DNA from: Microcaldota archaeon
GTDB lineage: Archaea > Micrarchaeota > Micrarchaeia > Micrarchaeales > Micrarchaeaceae
Assembly (NCBI GenBank): GCA_021822165.1
Contig: JAKARM010000002.1
Span: forward strand, 36,050 to 81,734
Reading direction: 5' to 3'
DNA: 45,685 nucleotides
A model generated the notes under the pieces. The model did not search any database. It saw nothing but the letters and a program-made list of their open reading frames with translations, and was not told the origin of the DNA. The translations under genes and the position numbers were made by a program. This document shows positions 32,984 through 41,010 of this stretch, piece after piece. Numbering within the stretch: the stretch's first letter is position 1; each line of letters starts with the position of its first letter.

Positions 32984-34300
32984 ATGTCAATGGAATTTGT
33001 TATAATCGGTGGGGGCGCTTCCGGCATGTCTGCAGCATCAAAAGCCAAGAGGGTGGATCCATCGATATCTGTGACCGTTATCGAATCTGGGGACTATGTA
33101 TCGTATGCCGAATGCGGCATCCCATATTACCTTGGGGGGATGATAGAAAAACCGGAAGACCTGCTCCATTACCCATTGGAAGAATTCACAGTGAAAAGAG
33201 GGATAAAAGTCATTCTCAACGACAGGGTAAGTTCGATAAACAGGCAGGCAAAAACAGTGAGCACGGCCAGTAACGGTGACATCCATTACGATAAACTGCT
33301 GATTGCCACTGGCGCAACCCCAAAAGTCCCACAGGAGTACCGTGAGATGGGCATTGCGGGAATCAGGCTGCTTGTAGACGCCAGGGGGATAAAGGAGAGG
33401 ATTGCAGGCGCTAAAAGCATAGCGATAATAGGGGATGGCGTTCTCGGGGTTGAGATGGCCGCCTCGCTTACTGAGAGGGGCATTAAAGTTACCTTGATAT
33501 CAAGGCATGACCGCGTACTTAAGAACCTTGATGAGAGGGTCGGGAAGGATTTCCGGGAATATTTCAGCTCCAGGGTAAATGTTTTGCTCAATGCAAAAAT
33601 AACGCGGATAGAGCATGATGGCGGCGGATACCATATCTCGACGGACAAGGGGGATGTCGACGCGGATTTCGCCATATCCGCAACAGGGATATCTCCGGAA
33701 AACTCCCTCGCCGTGAAAGCCGGGCTGGATATTGACGATAGGGGGCTCATAAAAGTTGATCAGAAAATGTACACGAGCGATCCGGACATCCTGGCTTCCG
33801 GGGATTGCGCCCAAACTACAAACATAGTGACGGGAAGGAAAGACTGGCATCCGTTTGCCCAGGTATCCAATAAGATGGGCAGGGTTGCTGGTTCGAACGT
33901 TGCCGGATCAGAAATGAACTTTCCAGGGTCCATAGGGACTACGCTTGTAAAGATATTCGATTATGAGGTAGGTTTTACAGGGATAGGCGAAGAGGAGGCA
34001 AAAGAAAACGGTTTCACTCCGAAGACTGCGTTCGTGGAAGCGGAGAGCAGGGCAGGATATTATCCGGGAAGGTCGCCAATATGGGTAACAATCACATGCG
34101 ATTCGGCTAGCGGGAGGATAATCGGTTCGCAGATAGTGTCCAAGGACAATGGGGCATGGAGGCTGAACGCCGTAGCCGCTGCGATACAGGCAGGAATGAC
34201 TGCCGAGGACCTCTTTTATACGGATTTGGGATACACCCCGCCATTCGGACCGGTATGGGATGCGATAATAATTGCCGCCAGCCTTTTGATGAAAAAATAA
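32984..34300 (+). CDS. FAD-dependent pyridine nucleotide-disulfide oxidoreductase (CoA-disulfide reductase/NADH oxidase-like)
   Basis: A 438-residue flavoenzyme. FAD-binding 'FVIIGGGASGMSAASKAKR' at the N-terminus; the single redox Cys44 in 'YAECGIPYYLGG' is typical of CoA-disulfide reductase, NAD(P)H:sulfur oxidoreductase and NADH oxidase, not of two-cysteine disulfide reductases. NADH-binding 'IAIIGDGVLGVEMAASLTER', second FAD motif 'PDILASGDCAQ', and C-terminal dimerisation domain 'YTDLGYTPPFGPVWD'. It could reduce CoA disulfide, sulfur or oxygen; sequence alone does not decide. ATG 32984 (or 32990) fits the FAD motif. An upstream TATA-like 'ttttaattatt' (about 32953-32963) gives a short leader. 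Confidence 0.93.
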   Translation: MSMEFVIIGGGASGMSAASKAKRVDPSISVTVIESGDYVSYAECGIPYYLGGMIEKPEDLLHYPLEEFTVKRGIKVILNDRVSSINRQAKTVSTASNGDIHYDKLLIATGATPKVPQEYREMGIAGIRLLVDARGIKERIAGAKSIAIIGDGVLGVEMAASLTERGIKVTLISRHDRVLKNLDERVGKDFREYFSSRVNVLLNAKITRIEHDGGGYHISTDKGDVDADFAISATGISPENSLAVKAGLDIDDRGLIKVDQKMYTSDPDILASGDCAQTTNIVTGRKDWHPFAQVSNKMGRVAGSNVAGSEMNFPGSIGTTLVKIFDYEVGFTGIGEEEAKENGFTPKTAFVEAESRAGYYPGRSPIWVTITCDSASGRIIGSQIVSKDNGAWRLNAVAAAIQAGMTAEDLFYTDLGYTPPFGPVWDAIIIAASLLMKK

Positions 34301-34311
34301 CTGGGCTTAAC

Positions 34312-34382
34312 GTGACATCCTCCCACCCGCGAACGGCGTGGGATTTCCCGCTCACTTGTTAAAACCTGCCGGCATGGCGGGG
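34312..34382 (-). mobile_element. Relic of an IS200/IS605-type right end (hairpin and flank)
   Basis: The plus strand reads 'gtgacatcctcccacccgcg', the hallmark of IS200/IS605 element right ends (minus strand: GGGAGGATGTCAC at the end). The hairpin is CCCAC-CCG (34322-34329), loop CGAA, CGG-c-GTGGG (34334-34342). On the minus strand, upstream of the hairpin, 'ggcaggttttaacaagtgag' then 'cgggaaatccc' resembles the end of the TnpB guide RNA (omega RNA). No tnpA or tnpB gene is left: the flank is occupied by the MFS gene 94 bp away. It is a solo end or MITE-like remnant. Confidence 0.6.
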
Positions 34383-34475
34383 TTAAAGTATAGGACACCA
34401 TCCAGCCCGGGGGATAGGGGTTTTACACCCACATAAATAAGAAATGCATGGAGGCCGGATGCAGGAAGGGCATGT

Positions 34476-35657
34476 TCATGCTTTGGAAACTACGGCAGAA
34501 CGTCTAGGGAAGAACCTTTCGTCATTCCCGTACAACCAAAATAGCAGGAACGCCGATGCCGCCACCGGAAGGGCCAATACCATGAAAGCATAGGTGAAAC
34601 CTATGTACTTCAGGAGGTACCCGAAGGTGAATGGGACAACCATGAACAGGATATTGTTAAATGCTATGAAATAGGAGTTTGCCGCGTTTCTCTTCCTCAC
34701 CGTAGTCCCGCGGGAGATCATTATGGTGGCGAGCGGGAATATCGAGCCGTGGGGGATGCCGAGCAGGGCCATTATCAGGAGAAAGGCGTAAAAATTGGGG
34801 AGGAGCGGGGTAGAGAGAAGCGCAAGCAGGGTTATGGCTATTGATGCGGCTAACAGCATTTTTATGTTCTTGGAGGGCCTGGCGGTCATATACACCCTTG
34901 TCAGCAGGGACACGGTGAAGAACGGGATATAAAGTGAATACGCCAAGACCCCCGAGACATGGAAACGGGATATCGCATATATCGCAAGGAATATCGTTAT
35001 TGCAGCAAATGGTATGTTGTAGGTCGTCACCGTCAGGATGGCAGCCCTCAATCCTGCGTTCTTTGTCACATCCACATGGTCCTCGTTCTTAGCGGTTGGG
35101 AACTTCACCAGGGTAGACATGATGAGGCCTACCGCCGCGATTGGCAGGAAGAGCAGGAAGACAAACCTGTAATCGAAATAATTCAATAGGATGTCTTCCA
35201 GCCCCGGGCCGAGAATCAGGCTGAGGCTCAAGCCGATGGTGAATAGCCCTATCATCTTCTCCCTCTCCACCTGGTCCTTGCGCAGGCTTGCCGAAGTCAT
35301 CAAATTCGGTATTATCAGCCCGAATGCTAGGCCCGCCAGGAGGGAAGCCAGCCAGACCGTTACCGCCCCGGAGTAGCTGTACAATAAGAGGACGAGCATG
35401 ATCGCGGCGTTGGCAGCTATGAATAGAACGCGGCGGGTCCTGTGCTTGAGCCTTGGATTCACGTAAACAGTGGAGATGAATGAGAGGAGATAGATGAATG
35501 CCGAGATCGCACCCACCGTGAAATATGAAAAGCCGAGGTCCAGCTTGACAAACAGCGGAACCGTAGTCACGACCATGTTATTTGTTGCACGCATCGTGAA
35601 CGTGATGATGAAAATGACTATTGCAGCATATATGAAATTTCTTTTTTCTTTATCCAT
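34476..35657 (-). CDS. Major facilitator superfamily transporter
   Basis: A 393-residue permease with about 12 membrane helices. 'GLAFGLIIPNLMTSASLRKD' and the loop 'NPRLKHRTRRVLF' between helices 2 and 3 (the family's basic motif A) identify it. The cargo is unknown; proteins of this size and type include drug/proton antiporters and sugar or organic-acid carriers. It is followed by the IS200/IS605 relic and transcribed away from the symporter genes, with 350 bp of promoter region between them. ATG 35657 gives a short charged N-tail before helix 1. Confidence 0.9.
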   Translation of the reverse strand: MDKEKRNFIYAAIVIFIITFTMRATNNMVVTTVPLFVKLDLGFSYFTVGAISAFIYLLSFISTVYVNPRLKHRTRRVLFIAANAAIMLVLLLYSYSGAVTVWLASLLAGLAFGLIIPNLMTSASLRKDQVEREKMIGLFTIGLSLSLILGPGLEDILLNYFDYRFVFLLFLPIAAVGLIMSTLVKFPTAKNEDHVDVTKNAGLRAAILTVTTYNIPFAAITIFLAIYAISRFHVSGVLAYSLYIPFFTVSLLTRVYMTARPSKNIKMLLAASIAITLLALLSTPLLPNFYAFLLIMALLGIPHGSIFPLATIMISRGTTVRKRNAANSYFIAFNNILFMVVPFTFGYLLKYIGFTYAFMVLALPVAASAFLLFWLYGNDERFFPRRSAVVSKA

Positions 35658-36008
35658 GACTTCGGCACCGCATATCCCAACAAGAGTTCGCCCATCCCCA
35701 AAACTGCAAATGCTCCGATGCCATTGCCACTTGGCATGTCGAGGCAGGGCATCTGCTTAGGTTAAACACTGTAAAAACGGAATGGTATGATGAAAGAATG
35801 GCTAACGAACATATTTATACGATTACACAACACACCCTGCCGGACAGTAACCCGCCATACAGCAAAGGAGATATTGGTAATGCATTGGCGAAGCGGATAG
35901 GCCCTTAAAAGATGCGGGGCGGACAACTCCCGCGTTATCGCACGATGGGGATTATCAAAACATTTATATTTGTTGGCTTTCAATGGGATTAGCGGAATAG
36001 ATGATGCA
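35658..36008. other. Divergent promoter region, no gene seen
   Basis: This 351-bp gap lies between the MFS gene and DUF3311. I see no gene. TATA-like elements on the plus strand lie at about 35809-35819 (catatttatac) and 35957-35967 (acatttatatt); the second is at the right distance for transcription of the symporter operon. The first could drive an upstream leader or a short RNA. No inverted repeat of note. Confidence 0.5.
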
Positions 36009-36206
36009 TTGGATAGGACGTTACGAAAGATAATCGCGGCCATCTGCCTTCTTATCCCGTTCGGGGTTTATTTTGACGTGCCATTCTACAACGTGGTCAA
36101 TCCCGTGTGGGCGGGACTGCCTTTCTTCTACTGGTTTCAAATTATCATGCTCCCGATATCCGCGCTTCTTTTCTTTGTTGCGGCATTGCTAATAGATATG
36201 AAATAG
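36009..36206 (+). CDS. DUF3311 small membrane protein, symporter partner
   Basis: A roughly 65-residue protein with two membrane helices. 'VVNPVWAGLPFFYWFQIIML' is the DUF3311 signature. The family is nearly always encoded directly before a solute:sodium symporter, as here (9 bp), and is probably a small subunit. Start is uncertain: an in-frame TTG at 35970 would extend it, but the TATA box at 35957-35967 puts transcription start near 35990, so the TTG at 36009 is more likely. Confidence 0.85.
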   Translation: MDRTLRKIIAAICLLIPFGVYFDVPFYNVVNPVWAGLPFFYWFQIIMLPISALLFFVAALLIDMK

Positions 36207-36215
36207 TGTGACGAT

Positions 36216-37754
36216 ATGTTGGTTACCCCGATAGGCATAGCAATTTTCATAATACTCTTTATTATTTTCTCTGCCCTCGGTTTTTACGGGAGCAGGTTCA
36301 GGAAAGGAAACCTTAACAGCCTGCACGAGTGGGGGCTTGCCGGAAGAAAGCTTGGGCCATACCTGAGCTGGTTCCTGCTCGGGGCGGACGTCTTTACCGC
36401 ATATACCTTCGTAGCCATCCCCTCCCTAGCATATGCGAGCGGGTCCATAGCTTTCTTTGCGGTCCCATACGTGGCCATTGTCTTTGCCATCGCCATCATC
36501 ACGATGCCAAGGCTTTGGAATATAGCAAAAAAGAGGAAATACGTCACCGCTTCGGACTTCGTGAAGGACAGGTTCAATAGCAGGACGCTCTCCATACTGG
36601 TGGCGATAACGGGGGTAATTGCCGTTCTTCCATACATAGCTTTGCAGATCGCCGGCATGCAGGCCGTGCTGATAACGATGCTGTATGGGATCTCTAACGC
36701 GAAATTTATTTCTGAGGTCGCCCTTATAATCTCGTTCGTGGTGCTTGCGGCGACGACATTCACGAGCGGGCTAAGGGGCGTGACCCTCGGGTCCGTATTC
36801 AAGGATATATTGATCTTCCTCACCGTCATAGTGATAATAGTGTCGATACTCGTTTCATATGGCGGCTTTACCCATGCGTTCTCGATAATCAATGCGACGA
36901 AGGGCGCTGCAGCGGCGCCCTATTCGACACTGCCGAACGCCACGGTGCCGGCGTTTGTCAGCCTGTTCTTCGGCAGCGCACTGGCGCTCTATCTTTACCC
37001 CCACATAATAAACGGCAGCCTCTCCGCGAACAGCAAACAGACACTCAGAAAAAGCCTTTCGCTGCTTCCGATTTACTCTATCGGGCTTGCATTTCTCGCC
37101 CTGTTCGGCATACTCATATATGCGGTGCCCAAGGCCCTGGCGATAGTTAAAGCAACAGGCAACGGCCTGCTGACAATACCCGCATTAGTTGTAACAACAT
37201 TGCCGGGATGGCTTGCCGGGATAGCCCTGCTAGGAATATTTGTAGGGGGCATGGTACCCGCGGCGCTGATGGCGATAGCAGGCGCGAACCTCATCTCGAG
37301 GAACATCATAAGGGAATTCAAACCGAACATCAACCAGACGACCGAAGCGCGGATGGCGAAATGGATATCTGTGGCCCTTAAGTTCATCGCTCTCGGTTTC
37401 GTCTTTATAGCTCCATTGACATTTGCGATCCAGTTGCAGCTTCTTGGGGGGATAATAATATTACAGGTGCTTCCGGCGGTATTCCTAGGCCTCTTCACAA
37501 GAAAACTGGACTGGAAGGCATTGACCGCAGGATGGGCGGCAGGGCTCATCACGGGAATATGGCTTGTGCTCGTGGCGAACCATTTCGGGCATCTTACGAC
37601 ATCGAACTTCTCCACCCCGATGGGGCTCATCTATATAGGAGTAATCTCACTCTCGGTCAACATAATTATAGCGGTGGCGGGTTCGTGGGCTGTGTCCGCC
37701 ATGGGGGCATTCAGGGAAGGGCTCATAAACGAGAGCGAACTTGTCGAGAATTGA
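36216..37754 (+). CDS. Solute:sodium symporter (SSS family), probably organic-acid uptake
   Basis: A 512-residue permease with about 13 membrane helices. 'HEWGLAGRKLGPYLSWFLLG', 'FTAYTFVAIPSLAYASG', and 'TSGLRGVTLGSVFKDILIF' are SSS hallmarks. The DUF3311 gene in front is typical of the monocarboxylate (pyruvate/lactate/acetate) permeases of this family, so organic acids are the best guess for cargo. Coupling ion could be Na+ or H+. ATG 36216 is close to the DUF3311 stop. In an acidophile such uptake also matters because organic acids are toxic at low pH. Confidence 0.93.
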   Translation: MLVTPIGIAIFIILFIIFSALGFYGSRFRKGNLNSLHEWGLAGRKLGPYLSWFLLGADVFTAYTFVAIPSLAYASGSIAFFAVPYVAIVFAIAIITMPRLWNIAKKRKYVTASDFVKDRFNSRTLSILVAITGVIAVLPYIALQIAGMQAVLITMLYGISNAKFISEVALIISFVVLAATTFTSGLRGVTLGSVFKDILIFLTVIVIIVSILVSYGGFTHAFSIINATKGAAAAPYSTLPNATVPAFVSLFFGSALALYLYPHIINGSLSANSKQTLRKSLSLLPIYSIGLAFLALFGILIYAVPKALAIVKATGNGLLTIPALVVTTLPGWLAGIALLGIFVGGMVPAALMAIAGANLISRNIIREFKPNINQTTEARMAKWISVALKFIALGFVFIAPLTFAIQLQLLGGIIILQVLPAVFLGLFTRKLDWKALTAGWAAGLITGIWLVLVANHFGHLTTSNFSTPMGLIYIGVISLSVNIIIAVAGSWAVSAMGAFREGLINESELVEN

Positions 37755-37900
37755 TCCGGCAGTGTCAAGAACCGACAGATTTTCCCCTGCAGGCCAGGAT
37801 CCTCTTATGATAAGGGGTTAGGATGGATGTTGGCATTTTGCACTGCCAAGCAGCTGTAGGCAGAAGCTAAGCATATGAACCCCATTTAACATGCCGCCTA

Positions 37901-38176
37901 TTGCTGCCGTTTGGGGTGCGTCATGGAAAGGATAGGATATTTACACCGATAATAGAGGATTGGTCCGGTGCAAAGTTTTCAAAATCCGTTTATGTTCAAC
38001 AGGGTACATACGGCTATTTACCGGGCGGCTTTCTTAATTTAATTGAATTTGAAAGGGAATTTGGACAAGCGGGATTGGATAAACTTTGGAATGACGTAGT
38101 TTCTTGGGTTTCAGACCCAAAGAAACTATTTAGAAACCATAGCGCCGAATATATTTTACAAGTACTAAGAAGCTAA
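37901..38176 (+). pseudogene. 5'-truncated gene fragment, AT-rich, unknown
   Basis: A 91-codon open frame that lacks a convincing start: the first in-frame codons are TTG-CCG-TTT and no ribosome-binding site precedes them. The protein 'FTPIIEDWSGAKFSKSVYVQ', 'GTYGYLPGGFLNLIEF', 'DPKKLFRNHSAEYI' looks like the C-terminal part of a larger enzyme. 'KFSKS' resembles the KMSKS loop of nucleotidyl-transferring (class I synthetase-like) proteins, but I cannot name the family. Codon use is AT-rich, unlike the window's genes. Probably the tail of a transferred gene cut off at about 37900. From 37755 to 37900 I see no gene. Confidence 0.5.
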
Positions 38177-38192
38177 AATAGCCGTGAATGAT

Positions 38193-38540
38193 ATGATACA
38201 TGAGATGTCGCTAAATTCTGCACCATTTGAAAAAATAAAGGATGGGGAAAAATCCATAGAAATTCGTCTATATGACGAAAAAAGAAGAGGCGTAAAGATT
38301 GGTGACGTGATAATTTTCAGCAAATTGCCAGAAAAAACAGAAAAAATAAGAGTGGAAGTTGTCGGACTGTCTATTTTCAAGTCTTTCCATGACCTTTTCT
38401 CAAATTTCGAAAAGTCAAAGTTTGGGCATGAACAGAATTTAAACATTGAGGAGCAGATTAACCGGCAGAGAGAACACTATACTGAGGATGAAGAACAACA
38501 ATATGGAGTAATAGGTATACATATCAAGCGTGTTAACTAA
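38193..38540 (+). CDS. ASCH/PUA-like domain protein, AT-rich
   Basis: A 115-residue single-domain protein. 'IHEMSLNSAPFEKIKDGEKS' then IEIRLYDEKRR is the ASCH signature with its Lys/Glu/Arg pocket; 'VKIGDVIIFSKLPEK' and 'QQYGVIGIHI' form the barrel. ASCH proteins bind RNA or nucleosides; some hydrolyse modified nucleosides. ATG 38193 matches the family's N-terminus; a GTG at 38184 is possible. Low G+C and many AAA/AGA codons differ from the chromosome, suggesting transfer. It follows the truncated gene by 16 bp. Confidence 0.8.
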   Translation: MIHEMSLNSAPFEKIKDGEKSIEIRLYDEKRRGVKIGDVIIFSKLPEKTEKIRVEVVGLSIFKSFHDLFSNFEKSKFGHEQNLNIEEQINRQREHYTEDEEQQYGVIGIHIKRVN

Positions 38541-38721
38541 GAATCCTATCCCTATAATCAAAAAGGCAATTTCTATTGATAGAAGCCTAAAATATTCAAA
38601 TATAGCTTTAAGAAGGGTGAGAGCTATGATTAACGGAGAATTAAAAATAAGAAAGATCGGCACAAAAAAGCATACCCCATCTGGAAAGGTTGCTACAGTT
38701 CCAGTCGAATGGAAAAAGTAG
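38530..38721 (+). CDS. Possible small AT-rich ORF
   Basis: A 63-codon frame that begins at GTG inside the end of the ASCH gene (11-bp overlap). The middle is basic ('IKKAISIDRSLKYSNIALRR'). The last part 'KKHTPSGKVATVPVEWKK' is also basic. I recognise no family. A shorter product from ATG 38626 (31 residues) is possible. It may be real or just the AT-rich tail of the island. Confidence 0.3.
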   Translation: MLTKNPIPIIKKAISIDRSLKYSNIALRRVRAMINGELKIRKIGTKKHTPSGKVATVPVEWKK

Positions 38722-38780
38722 TAGTTTTAATGCAACTCTATTATTAAAAGTGCAAGTCTACTTATTCGTGCAAGGCTGGA

Positions 38781-38796
38781 GCAGGGGTTGAACCTG
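38781..38796 (-). repeat. Stray copy of the tRNA-Asn T-arm
   Basis: These 16 bases match the T-arm of the adjacent tRNA-Asn (38813-38828) at 15 of 16 positions, exactly 32 bp away. The rest of a tRNA is not present around it. Partial tRNA copies next to an AT-rich patch are typical of integration scars. It could also be the remnant of a second tRNA. Confidence 0.55.
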
Positions 38797-38804
38797 AAGC
38801 GCAT

Positions 38805-38876
38805 CGCCCGAAGCAGGGATTGAACCTGCGACCTACTGGTTAACAGCCAGTCGCTCTACCATTGAGCTATTCGGGC
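38805..38876 (-). tRNA. trnN: tRNA-Asn (anticodon GUU)
   Basis: A complete cloverleaf on the minus strand: acceptor stem GCCCGAA/TTCGGGC, D-arm GCTC-loop-GAGC, anticodon arm ACTGG-CTGTTAA-CCAGT with GTT (Asn), T-arm GCAGG-TTCAATC-CCTGC, discriminator G, no encoded CCA and no intron. The first ten bases (GCCCGAATAG) contain the TAG stop codon of the upstream gene on the same strand, so RNase P cleavage must cut into the coding end of that transcript. Confidence 0.97.
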
Positions 38877-39544
38877 TTGAAGAAGCTGAAGGGTGCAGCC
38901 AGATTTATTATCCTAACGCAAGGGTATTGGCTGTCCGAGAAACAGTCCGCGACGGCAAGGGTATCGGTAGTGTAGTTGTATCTGAAAAATCCCTTGCCAT
39001 GGCACCCTTTCGCTTCGGCGTACAGGAAGGTGGTGACATTCTCGTCGTGGAAGAAGTCGAAGAGCCCGATGTATTCCTTCCCCTTGTAAACGAAAGAATA
39101 GACCTTTCCGGGCCTTTCGCCGCCCCCGACACGTACCCCCCTTTTTACCAGGGGCCTGTAATCCGCTGTTTTCAGCAGGAGGACCTTCTGCTTCTTCCCT
39201 TCCGAGAACGGGTTGTCGAGCAGCTCAACCACCTGCGCCTTGTACATCTTGTAGTCTTCAGCGTACTTCGTGATATCGTTAACCATAAGGAGCTCCTCCT
39301 TGTTGGCAGAATGCGGGCCGTAGAGGAGATAGGGCTTTATTCCGTCTACGGTGCAGAAATAGACCGTCATCGAATCGCCTATTTTTTCGCCCTTCAGGAA
39401 AAGGATATTGCCCTTCCCCGCCTTCATCCCATAAAGGTACGAAAGCTGCGGGGTAAAGGTGCTTCCGAGGCGCACCAGGTCGCGCAGGGAGGAGACCTCC
39501 GCCATGATTACAGGTATCTTGTTGTTTTGCTTCTTGGCCTTCAT
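38867..39544 (-). CDS. Unknown protein, last cistron before tRNA-Asn
   Basis: A 225-residue soluble protein I do not recognise. It has no signal peptide or membrane span. Segments such as 'VYFCTVDGIKPYLLYGPHSA', 'LLLKTADYRPLVKRG' and 'YKGKEYIGLFDFFHDEN' look like a mixed alpha/beta fold. It begins 9 bp after the surface-protein gene and its stop codon lies inside the tRNA-Asn gene. Context places it in an operon with a pilin-like protein and a response regulator. ATG 39544 is the natural start. Confidence 0.8.
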   Translation of the reverse strand: MKAKKQNNKIPVIMAEVSSLRDLVRLGSTFTPQLSYLYGMKAGKGNILFLKGEKIGDSMTVYFCTVDGIKPYLLYGPHSANKEELLMVNDITKYAEDYKMYKAQVVELLDNPFSEGKKQKVLLLKTADYRPLVKRGVRVGGGERPGKVYSFVYKGKEYIGLFDFFHDENVTTFLYAEAKGCHGKGFFRYNYTTDTLAVADCFSDSQYPCVRIINLAAPFSFFKPE

Positions 39545-39553
39545 GGATTTCGC

Positions 39554-40366
39554 CTACTTCCTGAATATCAGGCTTATCAGGTACATTACCGCATAGGCCG
39601 GCGCATTCACCACTGGGAATAGCATGGTGCCCTGTCCTATGGCGGAGTAATCATTGAGAATAGACTGCTTCACTACGAGGGTGACATTGTTGTCCTTGTA
39701 CACCAGGGGGCTCGCAATCGAATCGACATGGACGTCCAGATGGTAGATCCCGGGGGTGAGCTCGTAGACCGGATAGAGGAATACCTTCTTTGTGTCATGG
39801 AGCGCAAAGACGTTTTCGGTGGTGTTCCATGCAGGCAGCCCGCGCAGGCTTATGGAGAAGGGGTTGTCGGACACCCCTGTGTTGTTTATCGAGATATAGA
39901 GGTTCGCCGGCTCCCCGCTCCCGACATCTATGCTCCTAGGGGAGACGTTCAGTTTGAATACGTTTGGGGTCACGTTGACATATGCCCTGAAATGGACTGA
40001 CCCGAGCTTCGAATAGTTGCCTATGTTTATTGCGGTGACGTCAAAGCTGTAGGTCCCGTTGAGGGCATAGGGCGATGGCTTTATGCTGACGGAAAGGGTG
40101 GGGGTGTAGAGGGAGGAGTTCTGTACGACCCAACCGCTCTGCACGCCGGTGGCCTCAAGCTCGTTCCAGCCCCTGTTTATAGGATATCCCGTCCTGTTGA
40201 ACGCCGTTGACGATATCGTTATATAGAATGTCTGGCCGGGGCCGACCTTGCCGAGATAGATGCTCCCGTTGTCGTGGATCGTGGCGTTGTACGGCCCCAC
40301 GACATTGACATAGGATCCTGCGGCGATGGCTGAAAATGCCGCTATGACAACCAGGAATGCCGCCAT
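39554..40366 (-). CDS. Surface protein with Ig-like domains and two terminal membrane anchors
   Basis: A 270-residue secreted protein. Residues 1-17 are a hydrophobic signal segment ending near 'AIAAGSYV'; the C-terminus 'VMYLISLIFRK' is a short membrane anchor with basic tail. Between lie beta-rich repeats of the kind found in archaeal surface proteins ('TFYITISSTAFNRTGY', 'ALNGTYSFDVTAIN', 'LYISINNTGVSDNPFSIS'). More than eight N-glycosylation sequons (Asn-x-Ser/Thr) occur. Function unknown; its operon with a pilin-like gene suggests a role at the cell surface or in adhesion. Neighbour spacing is short on both sides (9 and 22 bp). Confidence 0.8.
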   Translation of the reverse strand: MAAFLVVIAAFSAIAAGSYVNVVGPYNATIHDNGSIYLGKVGPGQTFYITISSTAFNRTGYPINRGWNELEATGVQSGWVVQNSSLYTPTLSVSIKPSPYALNGTYSFDVTAINIGNYSKLGSVHFRAYVNVTPNVFKLNVSPRSIDVGSGEPANLYISINNTGVSDNPFSISLRGLPAWNTTENVFALHDTKKVFLYPVYELTPGIYHLDVHVDSIASPLVYKDNNVTLVVKQSILNDYSAIGQGTMLFPVVNAPAYAVMYLISLIFRK

Positions 40367-40388
40367 TGCTATTTTTATCGACAGATGA

Positions 40389-40997
40389 TCACCTTTTTTT
40401 GGATAACGGATGCGCCACGCATGGCACTGGTTTGGAACCCCCCTTGAAGGACCTCGCGATCTTCCTTATGTCCTTGGAAAACTCCGATTTCGATCCCGAA
40501 TTCGCCACAACGAGATCCGCCTTCGCTATCGCCATTGCGAGCCCCCATTTTGTCTCCTTGTTATCCCTCCATACGAACTCCTTATAGTTCTGTATCTCGT
40601 CTTCCCTATCCCTATAAGCTCCGATTATTCTTTTATACCTTGTCTTTGGCGGGGCAGTGACGGCTATAAGGCAGATTTCGCGCCCCTTCATGTGTTTCCT
40701 GAAATATTCCACTTCCGTATTGCTCCTGATGCCGAATACCGCTATGTCCCCGGCCATGCCCGAGATCTCCTTGACCACCAGCTTCGAGACGATATCCTTC
40801 CCCCTTTTCACCCTTAATTCCGTAGAGAAGTTCCTCATGGAGTAGGCATCTATAGGGACCCCTTCCTTCCTCATGAGGTTCGTAACTACCGAGCTCATCT
40901 CGAATATCTTATACCCTTCATCGGCCATTATCTTCGACGCATAGGACTTCCCGCTCCCGGGCATCCCTGTAAAGCAGAGTAAAGGTTTCTTGTCCAT
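40389..40997 (-). CDS. UPF0200 family P-loop nucleotide kinase
   Basis: A 202-residue member of archaeal UPF0200, related to adenylate and dephospho-CoA kinases. P-loop 'FTGMPGSGKS' near residue 10, 'VFGIRSNTEVEYFRKH' (family signature), 'RDREDEIQNYKEFVWRDNKE' as lid, and 'KADLVVANSGS' near the end. It phosphorylates an unknown nucleotide or cofactor. The ATG at 40997 is preferred over the TTG at 41000. It sits between the pilin-like and surface-protein genes (13 and 22 bp), so co-transcription is likely; a functional link is not evident. Confidence 0.85.
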   Translation of the reverse strand: MDKKPLLCFTGMPGSGKSYASKIMADEGYKIFEMSSVVTNLMRKEGVPIDAYSMRNFSTELRVKRGKDIVSKLVVKEISGMAGDIAVFGIRSNTEVEYFRKHMKGREICLIAVTAPPKTRYKRIIGAYRDREDEIQNYKEFVWRDNKETKWGLAMAIAKADLVVANSGSKSEFSKDIRKIARSFKGGSKPVPCVAHPLSKKR

Positions 40998-41010
40998 CAA
41001 TATCCCAATG

